64,000 bases of DNA from Flavobacterium lipolyticum. GTDB lineage: Bacteria > Bacteroidota > Bacteroidia > Flavobacteriales > Flavobacteriaceae. A model generated the notes under the pieces. It saw only the letters and a program-made list of their open reading frames with translations, ran no database searches and was not told the origin of the DNA. Below are positions 36,190 through 44,054 of the stretch, in pieces. The translations under genes were made by a program, and so were the position numbers. Position 1 is the stretch's first letter, and every line of letters begins with the position of its first letter. Where the stretch lies: positions 3,286,001-3,350,000 of the forward strand of contig NZ_JAJJMN010000001.1 of assembly GCF_020905335.1 (NCBI RefSeq), written 5' to 3'.

Positions 36190-36230
36190 AAAGCCCGTGG
36201 AGTCAATATTTCTCGGGCTTTAATTTCTTT
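36190..36230 (+). terminator. terminator after the Fic gene
   Basis: AAAGCCCG (36190-36197) pairs with CGGGCTTT (36214-36221) across a 16-nt loop, followed by a T-rich stretch. Confidence 0.7.
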
Positions 36231-36718
36231 ATCAATCATTTTATAGATATTTTTTACAGTTTAAAGAACGTTGTGAAATAAGCTAATCATATGCCTTTTT
36301 TTCTTGTCTTTTTAATAATTCAGTGAACCCGTGTAAAATTATATCTCATAGATGTAGAGACCGCTGGAAATTTCAAGATGAATAATTATTCGTTAGAAAT
36401 ATTCTTAGCATAGAAGCTACGCTGGAGAGCATTTTATTACGGATCTTCAGACTCCGCAACATAAAGTTTAACTGGTTAATTTCCTAAAAAAAGAAATATA
36501 CAGTCGCTAACGGTTGTGGGTAAAGAGTTTACATCGATTCGAACTAAACTCAGCTGTCCTTGATTTTACTGAGTTTTTACTTTGTCAAAAATCAATGCGC
36601 CACGATTCTGCCACAAAACTTGAATACTTAGAAGATGATATATGTCTATGTTTATAATTTTAAATTCAGTGTTAACTTGTGTGGTAAAAAAAGCAAAAAC
36701 TCCGTTTATCAATAAAAA
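36231..36718. other. non-coding stretch between the Fic and hip units
   Basis: No gene or RNA was recognised. Confidence 0.45.
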
Positions 36719-36736
36719 TTACTGCTTTGGCAGTAA
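36719..36736. promoter_or_regulatory. hip operator 1
   Basis: TTACTG-N6-CAGTAA, inside a perfect 17-bp inverted repeat (36709-36746). It is one of three copies with identical 6-bp spacing upstream of the HTH gene. Confidence 0.7.
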
Positions 36737-36788
36737 TTTTTATTGATTGATACATTAACTTTGGATTAATTTAAATATTTTTAACTAT

Positions 36789-36806
36789 TTACTGTTAAAG
36801 CGGTAA
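36789..36806. promoter_or_regulatory. hip operator 2
   Basis: TTACTG-N6-CGGTAA; one mismatch in the right half-site. Its centre is 70 bp from operator 1. Confidence 0.65.
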
Positions 36807-36860
36807 AATATTCCAAACTTTGTAGTTTTTTATTCTATAGAAGATAAAAAATGACTACAT

Positions 36861-36878
36861 TTACTGCTTAGACAGTAA
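36861..36878. promoter_or_regulatory. hip operator 3
   Basis: TTACTG-N6-CAGTAA ending 2 bp before the hipB start codon. Binding here would block transcription or translation initiation. Confidence 0.7.
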
Positions 36879-36880
36879 TT

Positions 36881-37090
36881 ATGAATGATTTTGATTTAGG
36901 GCAGTTAATTAGGGAACATCGCAAAGCTGCGGGACTTACGCAGCTTCAATTAGCAGATCTGGCAGGTATCGGCAAAACAACTGTGTTTGATATTGAAAAG
37001 AATAAAACATCAGTAAGATGGGACAGTCTAGTCGCAGTCTTGAATATTTTGAATATTGATATTCAATTTATAAGTCCATTAAAAAAATAA
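36881..37090 (+). CDS. hipB: HipB-like XRE antitoxin/repressor
   Basis: 69 residues, almost all a Cro/C1-type HTH: LGQLIREHRKAAGLTQLQLADLAGIGKTTVFDIEKNK in pieces, recognition helix around GIGKTTVFDIE. HipB proteins bind inverted-repeat operators upstream of their own gene and neutralise or recruit the kinase partner. Three matching inverted repeats precede it. The hipS-like gene starts 3 bp after the stop. In HipBST systems HipB augments but does not by itself provide antitoxicity. Confidence 0.85.
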   Translation: MNDFDLGQLIREHRKAAGLTQLQLADLAGIGKTTVFDIEKNKTSVRWDSLVAVLNILNIDIQFISPLKK

Positions 37091-37093
37091 GAG

Positions 37094-37408
37094 ATGAGAA
37101 AAGCAGTAGTTTATGTTCACGGTACCAGGGCAGGTGAGCTTATGGAAGAAGAAAACGGAAGGTATTTATTTATCTATGATGATGATTATTCTTCAGAGCC
37201 AGTGTCCTTAACGATGCCTTCTGCCCACAAAAAATATTCATTTCTGGATTTTCCGCCGTTTTTTGAAGGGCTGTTACCGGAGGGTATAATGCTTGAAGGC
37301 CTTTTAAAAATAAATAAAATAGATAGGAAAGATTATTTTTCACAGCTTATAGCTGTAGGTAATGATTTGGTAGGGGCAGTAACGGTTAAAGCTGAAAGTA
37401 ATGAATAG
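37094..37408 (+). CDS. hipS: HipS-like protein (HipA N-terminal subdomain 1)
   Basis: 104 residues corresponding to the first subdomain of HipA kinases, encoded as a separate gene: KAVVYVHGTRAGELMEEENG, then the conserved FLDFPPFFEGLLPEG and the start of the next helix. In characterised HipBST modules this free subdomain is the antitoxin that inserts into the kinase and blocks it. Its stop overlaps the kinase start by 8 bp. The order HTH, subdomain, kinase matches HipBST rather than two-gene HipBA. Confidence 0.82.
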   Translation: MRKAVVYVHGTRAGELMEEENGRYLFIYDDDYSSEPVSLTMPSAHKKYSFLDFPPFFEGLLPEGIMLEGLLKINKIDRKDYFSQLIAVGNDLVGAVTVKAESNE

Positions 37409-38324
37409 ATGTCTGATTACTTATAAACCTTGCGGAGAAGATTTGTACAGCGTAGAAGGCTTGAAATTATTATCTTCTAAGTTGCTCTCATTACAAACGC
37501 TTCCTTTTTCTGCATCAGAACTACGTCAGGAAGCAGCAAATAGAGCAACTAAGTTATCAATTCAGGGCGTTCAGCCTAAATTAAGTGCCGTATTATCGAT
37601 TAAAAACCAGCAATTTGAAATTGTAGATCAGTACGGTAATTTTATTATCAAACCGCAGAGCGATATATTTCCTGAATTACCCGAAAATGAAGATCTTACT
37701 ATGCGAATGGCTAAGGTTTATGGAATTGAAGTACCGCTTCACGGACTCATATATTCTAAAGATAATTCGAAATCTTATTTCATAAAAAGGTTTGACAGGT
37801 ATGGTAAAGGCAGGAAATATGCCACTGAAGATTTTGCACAGCTGACAGGGAGTTCCAGAGATACTAAATATAATTTTACGATGGAGAAAATTGTAAAAGT
37901 GATAGAGGACTTTTGTACATTCCCTTCAATTGAAAAAGCAGAATTTTTTAAGAGAATCCTATTCTGTTTTATCACTGGTAATGAAGACATGCATCTCAAA
38001 AACTTTTCCTTGATAACAAAATCAGGAAAAACAACTCTAACGCCTGCTTATGATTTCCTGAATTCGTCTATTGCTATTAAAAATCCGCAGGAAGAAATGG
38101 CTCTTAAACTAAAAGGGAAAAAAAACAATTTTAAAGCGGGTGATTTTATTGATTATTTTGGAAAAGAAAGATTAGGGTTAAATGACAAAATTATCGATAG
38201 CGCTTTAAAATCAATGTTCGAGAATACAACAAAATGGAATGAATTAATTGAGATTTCTTTTTTGTCTGAAGCAATGAAAGAAAAGTATTTTAAATTGATG
38301 AAAGAACGATTGGCGAGGTTTTAG
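37401..38324 (+). CDS. hipT: HipT-like Ser/Thr kinase toxin
   Basis: 307 residues, a HipA-type kinase lacking the N-terminal subdomain. The Gly-rich loop LSIQGVQPKLSAVL carries S53 in an S-I-Q triad at the place where HipT autophosphorylates (the E. coli O127 protein has S-I-S). The ATP-binding Lys follows in NFIIKPQ. The catalytic loop is FITGNEDMHLKNFSL and the metal-binding DFD-like motif PAYDFLNSS. HipA kinases phosphorylate aminoacyl-tRNA synthetases (GltX for HipA, TrpS for HipT), causing growth arrest. The target here is unknown. Confidence 0.87.
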   Translation: MNRCLITYKPCGEDLYSVEGLKLLSSKLLSLQTLPFSASELRQEAANRATKLSIQGVQPKLSAVLSIKNQQFEIVDQYGNFIIKPQSDIFPELPENEDLTMRMAKVYGIEVPLHGLIYSKDNSKSYFIKRFDRYGKGRKYATEDFAQLTGSSRDTKYNFTMEKIVKVIEDFCTFPSIEKAEFFKRILFCFITGNEDMHLKNFSLITKSGKTTLTPAYDFLNSSIAIKNPQEEMALKLKGKKNNFKAGDFIDYFGKERLGLNDKIIDSALKSMFENTTKWNELIEISFLSEAMKEKYFKLMKERLARF

Positions 38325-38390
38325 TTATTGATATTTTTGAATATTTTATTGATTTAATTTTTAGTCCAATTTCTCATATTAGCTTAGTTA

Positions 38391-39160
38391 GGTTCTGTCG
38401 CATCTGGGAATAACTTTTATCTTTTGAATTTTAAACCGATCAAAAAGATGAATACTAAAGGTTATTGTTATTCAAAATAGATCATTCTTAAGGCTGTGTA
38501 TTTTAAATTAAGATTTACACTTAGTTATCGGAATGTTGAAGAGATCATGATAATGCGCGGAGTTCATGTTGATCATGCTGCTATTCAACGCTGGGTCTAT
38601 AAGTTTACACCTTTCATCAAGTTAGAAATGAAGAAGAGAAAAGGCAGAGTGGGGACGAGCTGGAGATTGGATGAGACCTATATCAAAGTAAAAGTTATAT
38701 GGTGTTATTTATATCGAACGGTAGATAAATTAGGTAATACGGTTGACTTTCTTTTGAGCAGAAAAAGACAACAAATGAGCGCTCAGTCTTTTCTAATTAA
38801 AGCAATTACTAATAATTGCCAAGAGTAATAAACATTGATAAAAGCGGTTCTAATACTGCAGCAATCAAAGTCTATAACAAACGTTCATTCTCAAAGATTA
38901 AAATCCGGCAGTGTAAATATCTCAACAATATTATAGAACAGGATCATCGTTTTATAAAGTGGAGGATACAAAACGGGTTAGACTTTAAAAGCTTTGAATC
39001 AGCAAGACGAACATTGAGCGGAATTGAAGTTGTGTATATGCTGAGAAAGAATCAGATGATTGAACCAGGGATAACTATGTGTAAATCATTCTGTAAATTG
39101 GCGGCCTAACTTTTAAATTACTTAAAGTGTTATATTTGATTCTGACAGATGCGACAGACC
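38391..39160 (+). mobile_element. IS6-family insertion sequence, degenerate copy
   Basis: The left end GGTTCTGTCGCATCTG (38391) and the inverted right end reading GGTCTGTCGCATCTG (to 39160) bracket a dead transposase. It is about 770 bp. No target duplication is visible (left flank cttagtta, right flank cccctttt), suggesting later rearrangement. A sister copy lies at 40917-41690 in the same orientation. Confidence 0.85.
38448..39109 (+). pseudogene. IS6-family transposase, nonsense plus frameshift
   Basis: Compared with the intact copy at 40973, the start MNTKGYCYSK meets a stop codon where the intact copy reads PMS. A 4-base deletion near 38818 shifts the frame, so NNCQE ends the first half and PRVINIDKSGSNTAAIKVYN continues in another frame. 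DDE landmarks (RLDETYIKVK, INIDKSGSN) are otherwise present. Confidence 0.88.
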
Positions 39161-39341
39161 CCCCTTTTACTTGTATAAACTAAATCAAAGCGTTTGCAAT
39201 TTGGCTTTTTAGATACTTACTACTTAATAAAACGTATTAAGAACCTTTTTTTATTAGCCTGCGTTACAAACGCTACAATTATCTTTTAAATATTATGTAG
39301 GCACTCGTTGTATACGAGCACCAGAGGGAATAAAAAAATCA

Positions 39342-40619
39342 CTAACCGAATACTCCGTTGATCTGCGATAACACCCAACTGAAACCTCCGCCTGCCAAAT
39401 TCACATAACAGGTTTGTCCACTGAATGCAATAATAGTTCTACCCGCAGGTGCGGTCACCTGAAAATTTTGTGTATCAACTACATTGGGATTAATGGTGGC
39501 GGGATAACTTGTGCCGTTGATGGTGATTTGAACTACCACATTTTGTCCGTACCAGTAGCCTGTTACGTAACTGAAAGCGGTGAGGCCATTTGTGAGATTG
39601 ATCGGATTATTCCCATTGCCGCCATCACCACCGTGTTGTAATAGTTGTACCACATACGAGCCGTCGCTGCTGACATTGGTACATTGGATGGCATCCACAA
39701 CATCTCCGCTACGGATAACGATACTTTGGATAATAGTAGGAGTAGTTTGCGCATTCAAGATGGCTCCATCGTCGAACACAACCACATCCGGTTGGCCGGT
39801 CAGGTATGGCCGCATCAATAGTTGCTGACTTTGCTCGAAAGGCCAGTTGGAAGAATCAAGCCGCCAACTCATCATAGTTTGGTAGGGGTATTGCTTACTC
39901 TGGTACTGAATCCCAGCAGCGTATTGCTGAGAAGCATAAAGCGCAGTGACACCACTTTCTAAATAAGCACCGAATCCCAATAGATCGGCATTGATACCGT
40001 GTGCAATAAATACGCTAGGATCGCTAACCCAGTAACTTTGCAAATTGAACACATCCACATTGGCATTCACAGCGTCCGCATTCAGGTTGTTGACATTACC
40101 GGACTGGTTAGAACTCGCCGAAATGGCCAGATAATAGGTATCCCCGAAAGCCTTACCCAATGCGTTGAGCCATTGGCCACATTGCTTATGGGAGAGTTGG
40201 CTCGTGGGCTGTTCCCAATCAATGTCAAAACCATTGAGGTCATTTTTAGCCAGAAAGTTGGCAACATTGGTAGCAAAAGTGGTCAGCAGGGCGGGGTTGT
40301 TGATGATCGTTTGGAGATCCTTGGTGATTTCTTGGGTATGGGCCAGTAAAGCAAATATGGTGATGTCCGGGTTTTGTGCACGGGCATCTAAAACCTGTTG
40401 TGCAAGATATGTGTTACTGGTTTGCAGGGTGGGACTGCTAGGGTTGCTCATATCCACTCCAAACCAGCCGATGCTCAGGTAATCAAGGGTGCTGTATATC
40501 CCGTTGAGCTTAATAGAACTAAAATTGCTGTTGGGTGAGCTGTAGGTCGCGTTTGCTGGATGTAGCTCATTAGTCAGCCACGCACCGATGGCGCCGGTAA
40601 AGTTTTTTTTGCTTTTCAT
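39342..40619 (-). CDS. GH18 chitinase-like protein with C-terminal lectin-like domain
   Basis: 425 residues. The GH18 barrel covers residues 8-300: YLSIGWFGVD, FALLAHTQEITKD, and catalytic strand NGFDIDWEQP, where E136 and D134 are kept but the first Asp of DxxDxDxE is Asn129; VDVFNLQSYWVSD follows. After 310 a Gly-rich all-beta part (QHGGDGGNGNNPINL, AFSYVTGYWYGQNVVVQI) resembles a jacalin-type lectin. There is no signal peptide, unlike most secreted chitinases; cytoplasmic GH18 proteins occur in toxin complexes. The gene is visibly richer in G+C than its neighbours and lies between two IS6 copies, so it was probably acquired. Confidence 0.8.
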   Translation of the reverse strand: MKSKKNFTGAIGAWLTNELHPANATYSSPNSNFSSIKLNGIYSTLDYLSIGWFGVDMSNPSSPTLQTSNTYLAQQVLDARAQNPDITIFALLAHTQEITKDLQTIINNPALLTTFATNVANFLAKNDLNGFDIDWEQPTSQLSHKQCGQWLNALGKAFGDTYYLAISASSNQSGNVNNLNADAVNANVDVFNLQSYWVSDPSVFIAHGINADLLGFGAYLESGVTALYASQQYAAGIQYQSKQYPYQTMMSWRLDSSNWPFEQSQQLLMRPYLTGQPDVVVFDDGAILNAQTTPTIIQSIVIRSGDVVDAIQCTNVSSDGSYVVQLLQHGGDGGNGNNPINLTNGLTAFSYVTGYWYGQNVVVQITINGTSYPATINPNVVDTQNFQVTAPAGRTIIAFSGQTCYVNLAGGGFSWVLSQINGVFG

Positions 40620-40916
40620 GTGATTAGAATTTTAGAGTTTTTTCTACCTAATTTTTAATTTCTTTATTAAAAATACCAACTAATAGGCTTTTATAATGCA
40701 AAAAATGTAATGAGTACGATTTTCTAATGTATGAGTAAGCATAATCTTGGAATAAGATGCAGTTAATTATTTTAAACGATTTAGAAGAAGAATTAAAGGT
40801 TAAGAACCAAAACACAAAATTAGATCATAAAATAAGTACAAATTTGTCTTATGGATTTTTAAAAAACCGAATTTTAGAATTGCTTTTTAAAGAAGCTCCT
40901 TTAGAAGAAGTATTCA

Positions 40917-41690
40917 GGTTCTGTCGCATCTAAAGCTAAGTTTTATCTTTGCCTTTTTAAATTCTTAAACTCATGAATACTAAAGGTCATTGCTATCCGA
41001 TGTCTATTATACTGCAGGCCGTATATTTTAAGCTTAGGTTTACATTAAGCTATCGGGATGTTGAAGAGATCATGATAATGCGCGGAGTTCATGTTGATCA
41101 TGCTACTATTCAACGCTGGGTCTATAAGTTTACACCTTTCATCGAGTTAGAAATGAAGAAGAGAAAAGGCAGAGTGGGGGAGAGTTGGAGATTGGATGAA
41201 ACCTATATCAAAGTAAAAGGCATTTGGTGTTATTTATATCGAGCGGTAGATAAATTAGGTAATACAGTAGACTTTCTTTTGATCGGAAAAAGACAGAGAA
41301 TGAGTGCTCAGTCATTTCTAATTAAAGCAATTAGTAATAACTACAAGCCAAGAGTGATAAATATTGATAAAAGTGGTTCTAATACTGCCGCTATCAAAGT
41401 CTATAACAAGCGTTCATTCTCAAAGGTTAAAATCCGGCAGTGTAAATATCTCAACAATATTGTAGAACAGGACTATAGATTTATAAAATTTAGGATACAA
41501 AACGGGTTAGGCTTTAAAAGCTTTGAATCGGCAAGACGAACATTGAGCGGAATTGAAGTTGTGCATATGCTGAGGAAGAATCAGATAGTTAAACCCGGGA
41601 TAACTATGTTTAAATCATTCTGTAAATTGGCAGCATAACTTTTAAATTACTTAAAAACTTGCATTTGATTCTCTCAGATGTGACAGAACC
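40917..41690 (+). mobile_element. IS6-family insertion sequence, intact copy
   Basis: About 774 bp with near-perfect terminal inverted repeats: GGTTCTGTCGCATCT on the left and GGTTCTGTCACATCT inverted on the right. It carries an uninterrupted transposase and lies in the same orientation as the degenerate copy 2.5 kb to the left. No 8-bp direct repeat is found at its edges. Confidence 0.9.
40973..41638 (+). CDS. IS6-family transposase (intact)
   Basis: 221 residues, the usual length for compact IS6/IS26-like transposases. After a short HTH-like lead (YRDVEEIMIMRGVHVDHATIQRWVYKF in pieces) the DDE catalytic core has SWRLDETYIKVKGIW (first Asp), VINIDKSGSN (second Asp) and the Glu region ESARRTLSGIEVVHMLRK. 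It should be able to mobilise both IS copies and the chitinase between them by replicative cointegrate formation. The start codon lies 56 bp inside the left end. Confidence 0.92.
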   Translation: MNTKGHCYPMSIILQAVYFKLRFTLSYRDVEEIMIMRGVHVDHATIQRWVYKFTPFIELEMKKRKGRVGESWRLDETYIKVKGIWCYLYRAVDKLGNTVDFLLIGKRQRMSAQSFLIKAISNNYKPRVINIDKSGSNTAAIKVYNKRSFSKVKIRQCKYLNNIVEQDYRFIKFRIQNGLGFKSFESARRTLSGIEVVHMLRKNQIVKPGITMFKSFCKLAA

Positions 41691-41798
41691 AAAAAAGGCC
41701 TTGTAACATCTGCAACAGATTTGAGAAATAGAATTAGGGAAAAATAGTTTTGTGTTTGAATTATTTACTTCTCTTTATTGTTTAAGTAAAATAAATAG

Positions 41799-41832
41799 AA
41801 AAAGCTGTCGAAAATTTGACAGCTTTTTTTTT
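41799..41832 (+). terminator. intrinsic terminator before the DUF4291 gene
   Basis: AAAAAGCTGTC (41799-41809) pairs with GACAGCTTTTT (41818-41828) over an 8-nt loop, with a long T run. Confidence 0.82.
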
Positions 41833-41930
41833 GAACAATACTTAACGCGTTTAAAATGTTCAATGTTTTTAATCTATATTTGGATAAAAGTCTGAGGCTT
41901 TAAGTGTAAAAATAGACCCTATAAATAAAA

Positions 41931-42593
41931 ATGAACATAAATACAATCCAACATCACAGCTATGAAAAAGGACTTCCTCAAGAAGGAAATTTTATACTTG
42001 GACAAAAACATGGAGACAATATATTTGTATATCAGGCATTCAATGATAAAATTGCGGACTATGCGATAGAAAATCAAAAATTTGGAGGACAAGAGTACAG
42101 CTTTGACAGAATGACTTGGATAAAACCAAACTTTTTGTGGATGATGTACAGGAGTGATTGGGCGAACAAAGACAGCAACCAAAGTCGAATTTTAGCTATT
42201 GAAATGACTTTTGAAGGTTTTCAAGAGCTTCTTGCCGAAGGCATTTTAACAAGCTATAATGAAGCCTACGGCGATGAATCTGCATGGAAAGAAAAACTAA
42301 ATACTAGCAACGTAAGAATTCAGTGGGATCCTGACCATAATATTAAAGGAGACAAGTTAAAACGCAGGGCTGTTCAAATAGGAATTAAAAATGAAGCTTT
42401 AAAAAAGTTTAATAGCAAATTTATAAAATCAATTCAAGACATTACTGATTTTGTAAAAGAACAAAAAGAAAAAATTGACAGCGGAAAAGGTTGGTATTAT
42501 GTGATTAACGAATCTATAATTGAAGTTAACAGTGATTTAAAAAAGAAATTTTCTATACTGAAGTATTTCGAACATCATTTGTTGAAGAACTAA
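41931..42593 (+). CDS. DUF4291-family protein
   Basis: 220 residues. The N-terminal two thirds show the DUF4291 pattern very clearly: IFVYQAFNDKIADYAIENQKFG, FDRMTWIKPNFLWMMYRSDWANK, ILAIEMTFEGFQELL in pieces, then NVRIQWDPDH and AVQIGIKNEALKKF. The function of DUF4291 is unknown. The end IIEVNSDLKKKFSIL fits the normal family C-terminus, so the coding frame is probably complete, though an A6 run near the end could instead mark a frameshift into the next frame. It lies downstream of an IS and a terminator. Confidence 0.8.
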   Translation: MNINTIQHHSYEKGLPQEGNFILGQKHGDNIFVYQAFNDKIADYAIENQKFGGQEYSFDRMTWIKPNFLWMMYRSDWANKDSNQSRILAIEMTFEGFQELLAEGILTSYNEAYGDESAWKEKLNTSNVRIQWDPDHNIKGDKLKRRAVQIGIKNEALKKFNSKFIKSIQDITDFVKEQKEKIDSGKGWYYVINESIIEVNSDLKKKFSILKYFEHHLLKN

Positions 42594-43084
42594 TTTTAGA
42601 ATTTGAGAATACAAAAGAAATCAGTCAAACAAATTTTGAAAAACTGCTAGTTGATAACGATCAACCAGAAAGAGATGAATTTGTTGGTTATGTAAAAAAT
42701 TACATTAATGCAGAATTGTCAAGGTATCTTTTGAAAGCTGCTATTCTTTACAGAAGAGATGAGGAATTGGGTGTGTTTGACTGTATGTGCGAAGACCTTC
42801 TGATGCTTAGTTACTTTGCTAGTAAGAATAAGAATATAATTGATCTTCACTTGATTTTGGAAGCTAAATTAGTGGATTTTGACACTTGGTGCGGATTTGA
42901 TGGTGAAATGATTTTTTATCCTTTGGGACATCAACAAACAAAAGAATACATCGCAAGCTATAAAGATTTTTTAGTAGAAAATATTCCAGGATTTGCTCCT
43001 CAAACAGCTGACTATTTCATTGAATCTTTTGACGAAGAATATTTGTATAAAAAAAACCATAGCAGAGCCTTTTGGTATTTTTGA
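42536..43084 (+). CDS. hypothetical protein without clear start, possibly frameshifted from the DUF4291 gene
   Basis: The frame is open from 42536 with no ATG. It reads VFRTSFVEELILEFENTKEI, YVKNYINAELSRYLLKAAIL, DEELGVFDCMCEDLLMLSYF and ends ESFDEEYLYKKNHSRAFWYF. The first possible start is TTG 42716, which would cut a coherent helix, so the real protein probably begins earlier. Either it is an overlapping gene with an unusual start, or a deletion in the A-rich stretch at 42538-42544 broke a fusion. No family recognised. Confidence 0.5.
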   Translation, partial: FKKEIFYTEVFRTSFVEELILEFENTKEISQTNFEKLLVDNDQPERDEFVGYVKNYINAELSRYLLKAAILYRRDEELGVFDCMCEDLLMLSYFASKNKNIIDLHLILEAKLVDFDTWCGFDGEMIFYPLGHQQTKEYIASYKDFLVENIPGFAPQTADYFIESFDEEYLYKKNHSRAFWYF

Positions 43085-43125
43085 TCATATACTACTAACT
43101 TTAGGCTGATAAAAATAGGAAAGCC

Positions 43126-43230
43126 ATGCAAAAATTACGATTTAAAAAAGAAATAAATGTGTCGGCTTCAGCTCAAAAAGTATGTGAAACGATGCTGGGC
43201 TTAAAGGGTAAAGCTACTTACCAATATTAG
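43126..43230 (+). pseudogene. N-terminal fragment of an SRPBCC/AHSA1-type gene
   Basis: ATG 43126 gives MQKLRFKKEINVSASAQKVC, then ETMLGLKGKATYQY and a stop after 34 residues. This is the usual beginning of SRPBCC (START-like) proteins, whose complete length is about 140-160. The rest is missing, replaced by a stretch with a duplicated 18-bp sequence. Confidence 0.6.
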
Positions 43231-43234
43231 GTTG

Positions 43235-43311
43235 CAACTTTTGAACCTGATCCTTTTTCTTGTTCAGATTATCTAATCTTTTTGCTTAATCCCCAACTTT
43301 TGAACCTGATC
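43235..43311. repeat. 18-bp direct repeat pair
   Basis: CAACTTTTGAACCTGATC occurs at 43235-43252 and again at 43294-43311, 59 bp apart, right after the truncated SRPBCC frame. It may be the scar of a deletion or excision. Confidence 0.7.
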
Positions 43312-43349
43312 TCTAAAACATGTGCTTTTTGAAAAGTTTGTAAAAACGA

Positions 43350-43383
43350 AAAAGCCTTTAAACACTAGTGTTTAAAGGCTTTT
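43350..43383 (-). terminator. terminator of tRNA-Ser copy 2
   Basis: A perfect 34-nt palindrome with arms AAAAGCCTTTAAACAC and its complement; it lies 30 bp beyond the tRNA 3' end. Confidence 0.75.
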
Positions 43384-43413
43384 GACTTTTAAAGTTTCTT
43401 TGGAAACTTCTAC

Positions 43414-43501
43414 TGGCGGAGAAAGAGGGATTCGAACCCCCGGACCTGTTACAGTCAACAGTTTTCAAGACTGCCGCATTCGACCGCTCTGCCATTTCTC
43501 C
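43414..43501 (-). tRNA. tRNA-Ser (anticodon TGA), copy 2, CCA encoded
   Basis: Identical to copy 1 except for the acceptor pair 5:68, which changed on both sides (GGAGAAA with TTTCTCC instead of GGAGGAA with TTCCTCC). CCA is encoded at 43414-43416. The long variable arm and anticodon TGA are the same. Flanking promoter and terminator sequences are also related to those of copy 1, so the whole transcription unit is duplicated. Confidence 0.95.
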
Positions 43502-43533
43502 AGTATGTTGCGATCATTTGCTGATTGCGAGTG

Positions 43534-43541
43534 CAAATATA
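43534..43541 (-). promoter_or_regulatory. -7 box of tRNA-Ser copy 2
   Basis: TATATTTG on the minus strand, 33 bp from the tRNA 5' end as in copy 1. Confidence 0.55.
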
Positions 43542-43652
43542 AGATGCTTTTTCGGTTCTCAAAACTTTTTTAGCGCTTTTTTTTAAGCTTTTTTGAAATA
43601 ATTTTCAAGTATCTAATTATCAGTATTTACGAAAAATAGATTTTTGAAAAAA

Positions 43653-44051
43653 TTAGTTCAGGTCGTCCAAAATAGGCACCGGTTTTTTGTTTTCATCCAC
43701 CGCAACAAACGAAAATGTTCCAGAAACTACGGTTTCGCGAAGCTCGGAATACATTTGCTCCATAAAAATATCGACGTGAATTTTACAACTCGTTCTTCCA
43801 ACACTGATCACTTTGGCTACTAATTCGATTAAAGTTCCCGCCGGAATGGCTTTTTTAAAATCGATTTGACCGGTTGAAATCGTTACTACTTTTTTTCTGC
43901 TGAATCTTGTAGCACAAATAAAAGCAACTTCGTCCATAACATGAAGCGCTGTTCCTCCAAATAAAGTGTCGTAATGGTTTGTGGTACTCGGGAAAACCGC
44001 TTTGAAAATTCGTGTTTCCGATTTTATAATTCTTTCTTCTACTGTTCCCAT
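43653..44051 (-). CDS. acyl-CoA thioesterase, YciA-type hotdog fold
   Basis: 132 residues with the hotdog thioesterase landmarks: TNHYDTLFGGTALHVMDEVAFICATRFS in pieces (central helix with catalytic Asp), then TISTGQIDFKKAIPAGTLIEL and the strand KVISVGRTSCKIHV. Such cytoplasmic enzymes hydrolyse medium to long acyl-CoAs. It is 3 bp downstream of ribBA on the same strand and probably co-transcribed, though the pathways are unrelated. Start ATG 44051. Confidence 0.87.
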   Translation of the reverse strand: MGTVEERIIKSETRIFKAVFPSTTNHYDTLFGGTALHVMDEVAFICATRFSRKKVVTISTGQIDFKKAIPAGTLIELVAKVISVGRTSCKIHVDIFMEQMYSELRETVVSGTFSFVAVDENKKPVPILDDLN

Positions 44052-44054
44052 ATA

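Larger units (their letters stand above)
40757..41747 (+). pseudogene. small gene apparently interrupted by the intact IS6 copy
   Basis: ATG 40757 reads MQLIILNDLEEELKVKNQNT, later FLKNRILELLFKEAPLEEVF, and then enters the IS left end at 40917. Just beyond the IS right end the sequence reads KKGLVTSATDLRNRIREK and stops at 41745-41747, which would make a sensible C-terminus. No family was recognised. The junction lacks a target duplication, so a short deletion must be assumed. Confidence 0.45.

Noticed and set aside
36709..36746. 17-bp perfect inverted repeat considered as a terminator
   Set aside because: Its core has the same half-sites and 6-bp spacer as two more sites before hipB, so an operator explains it better.
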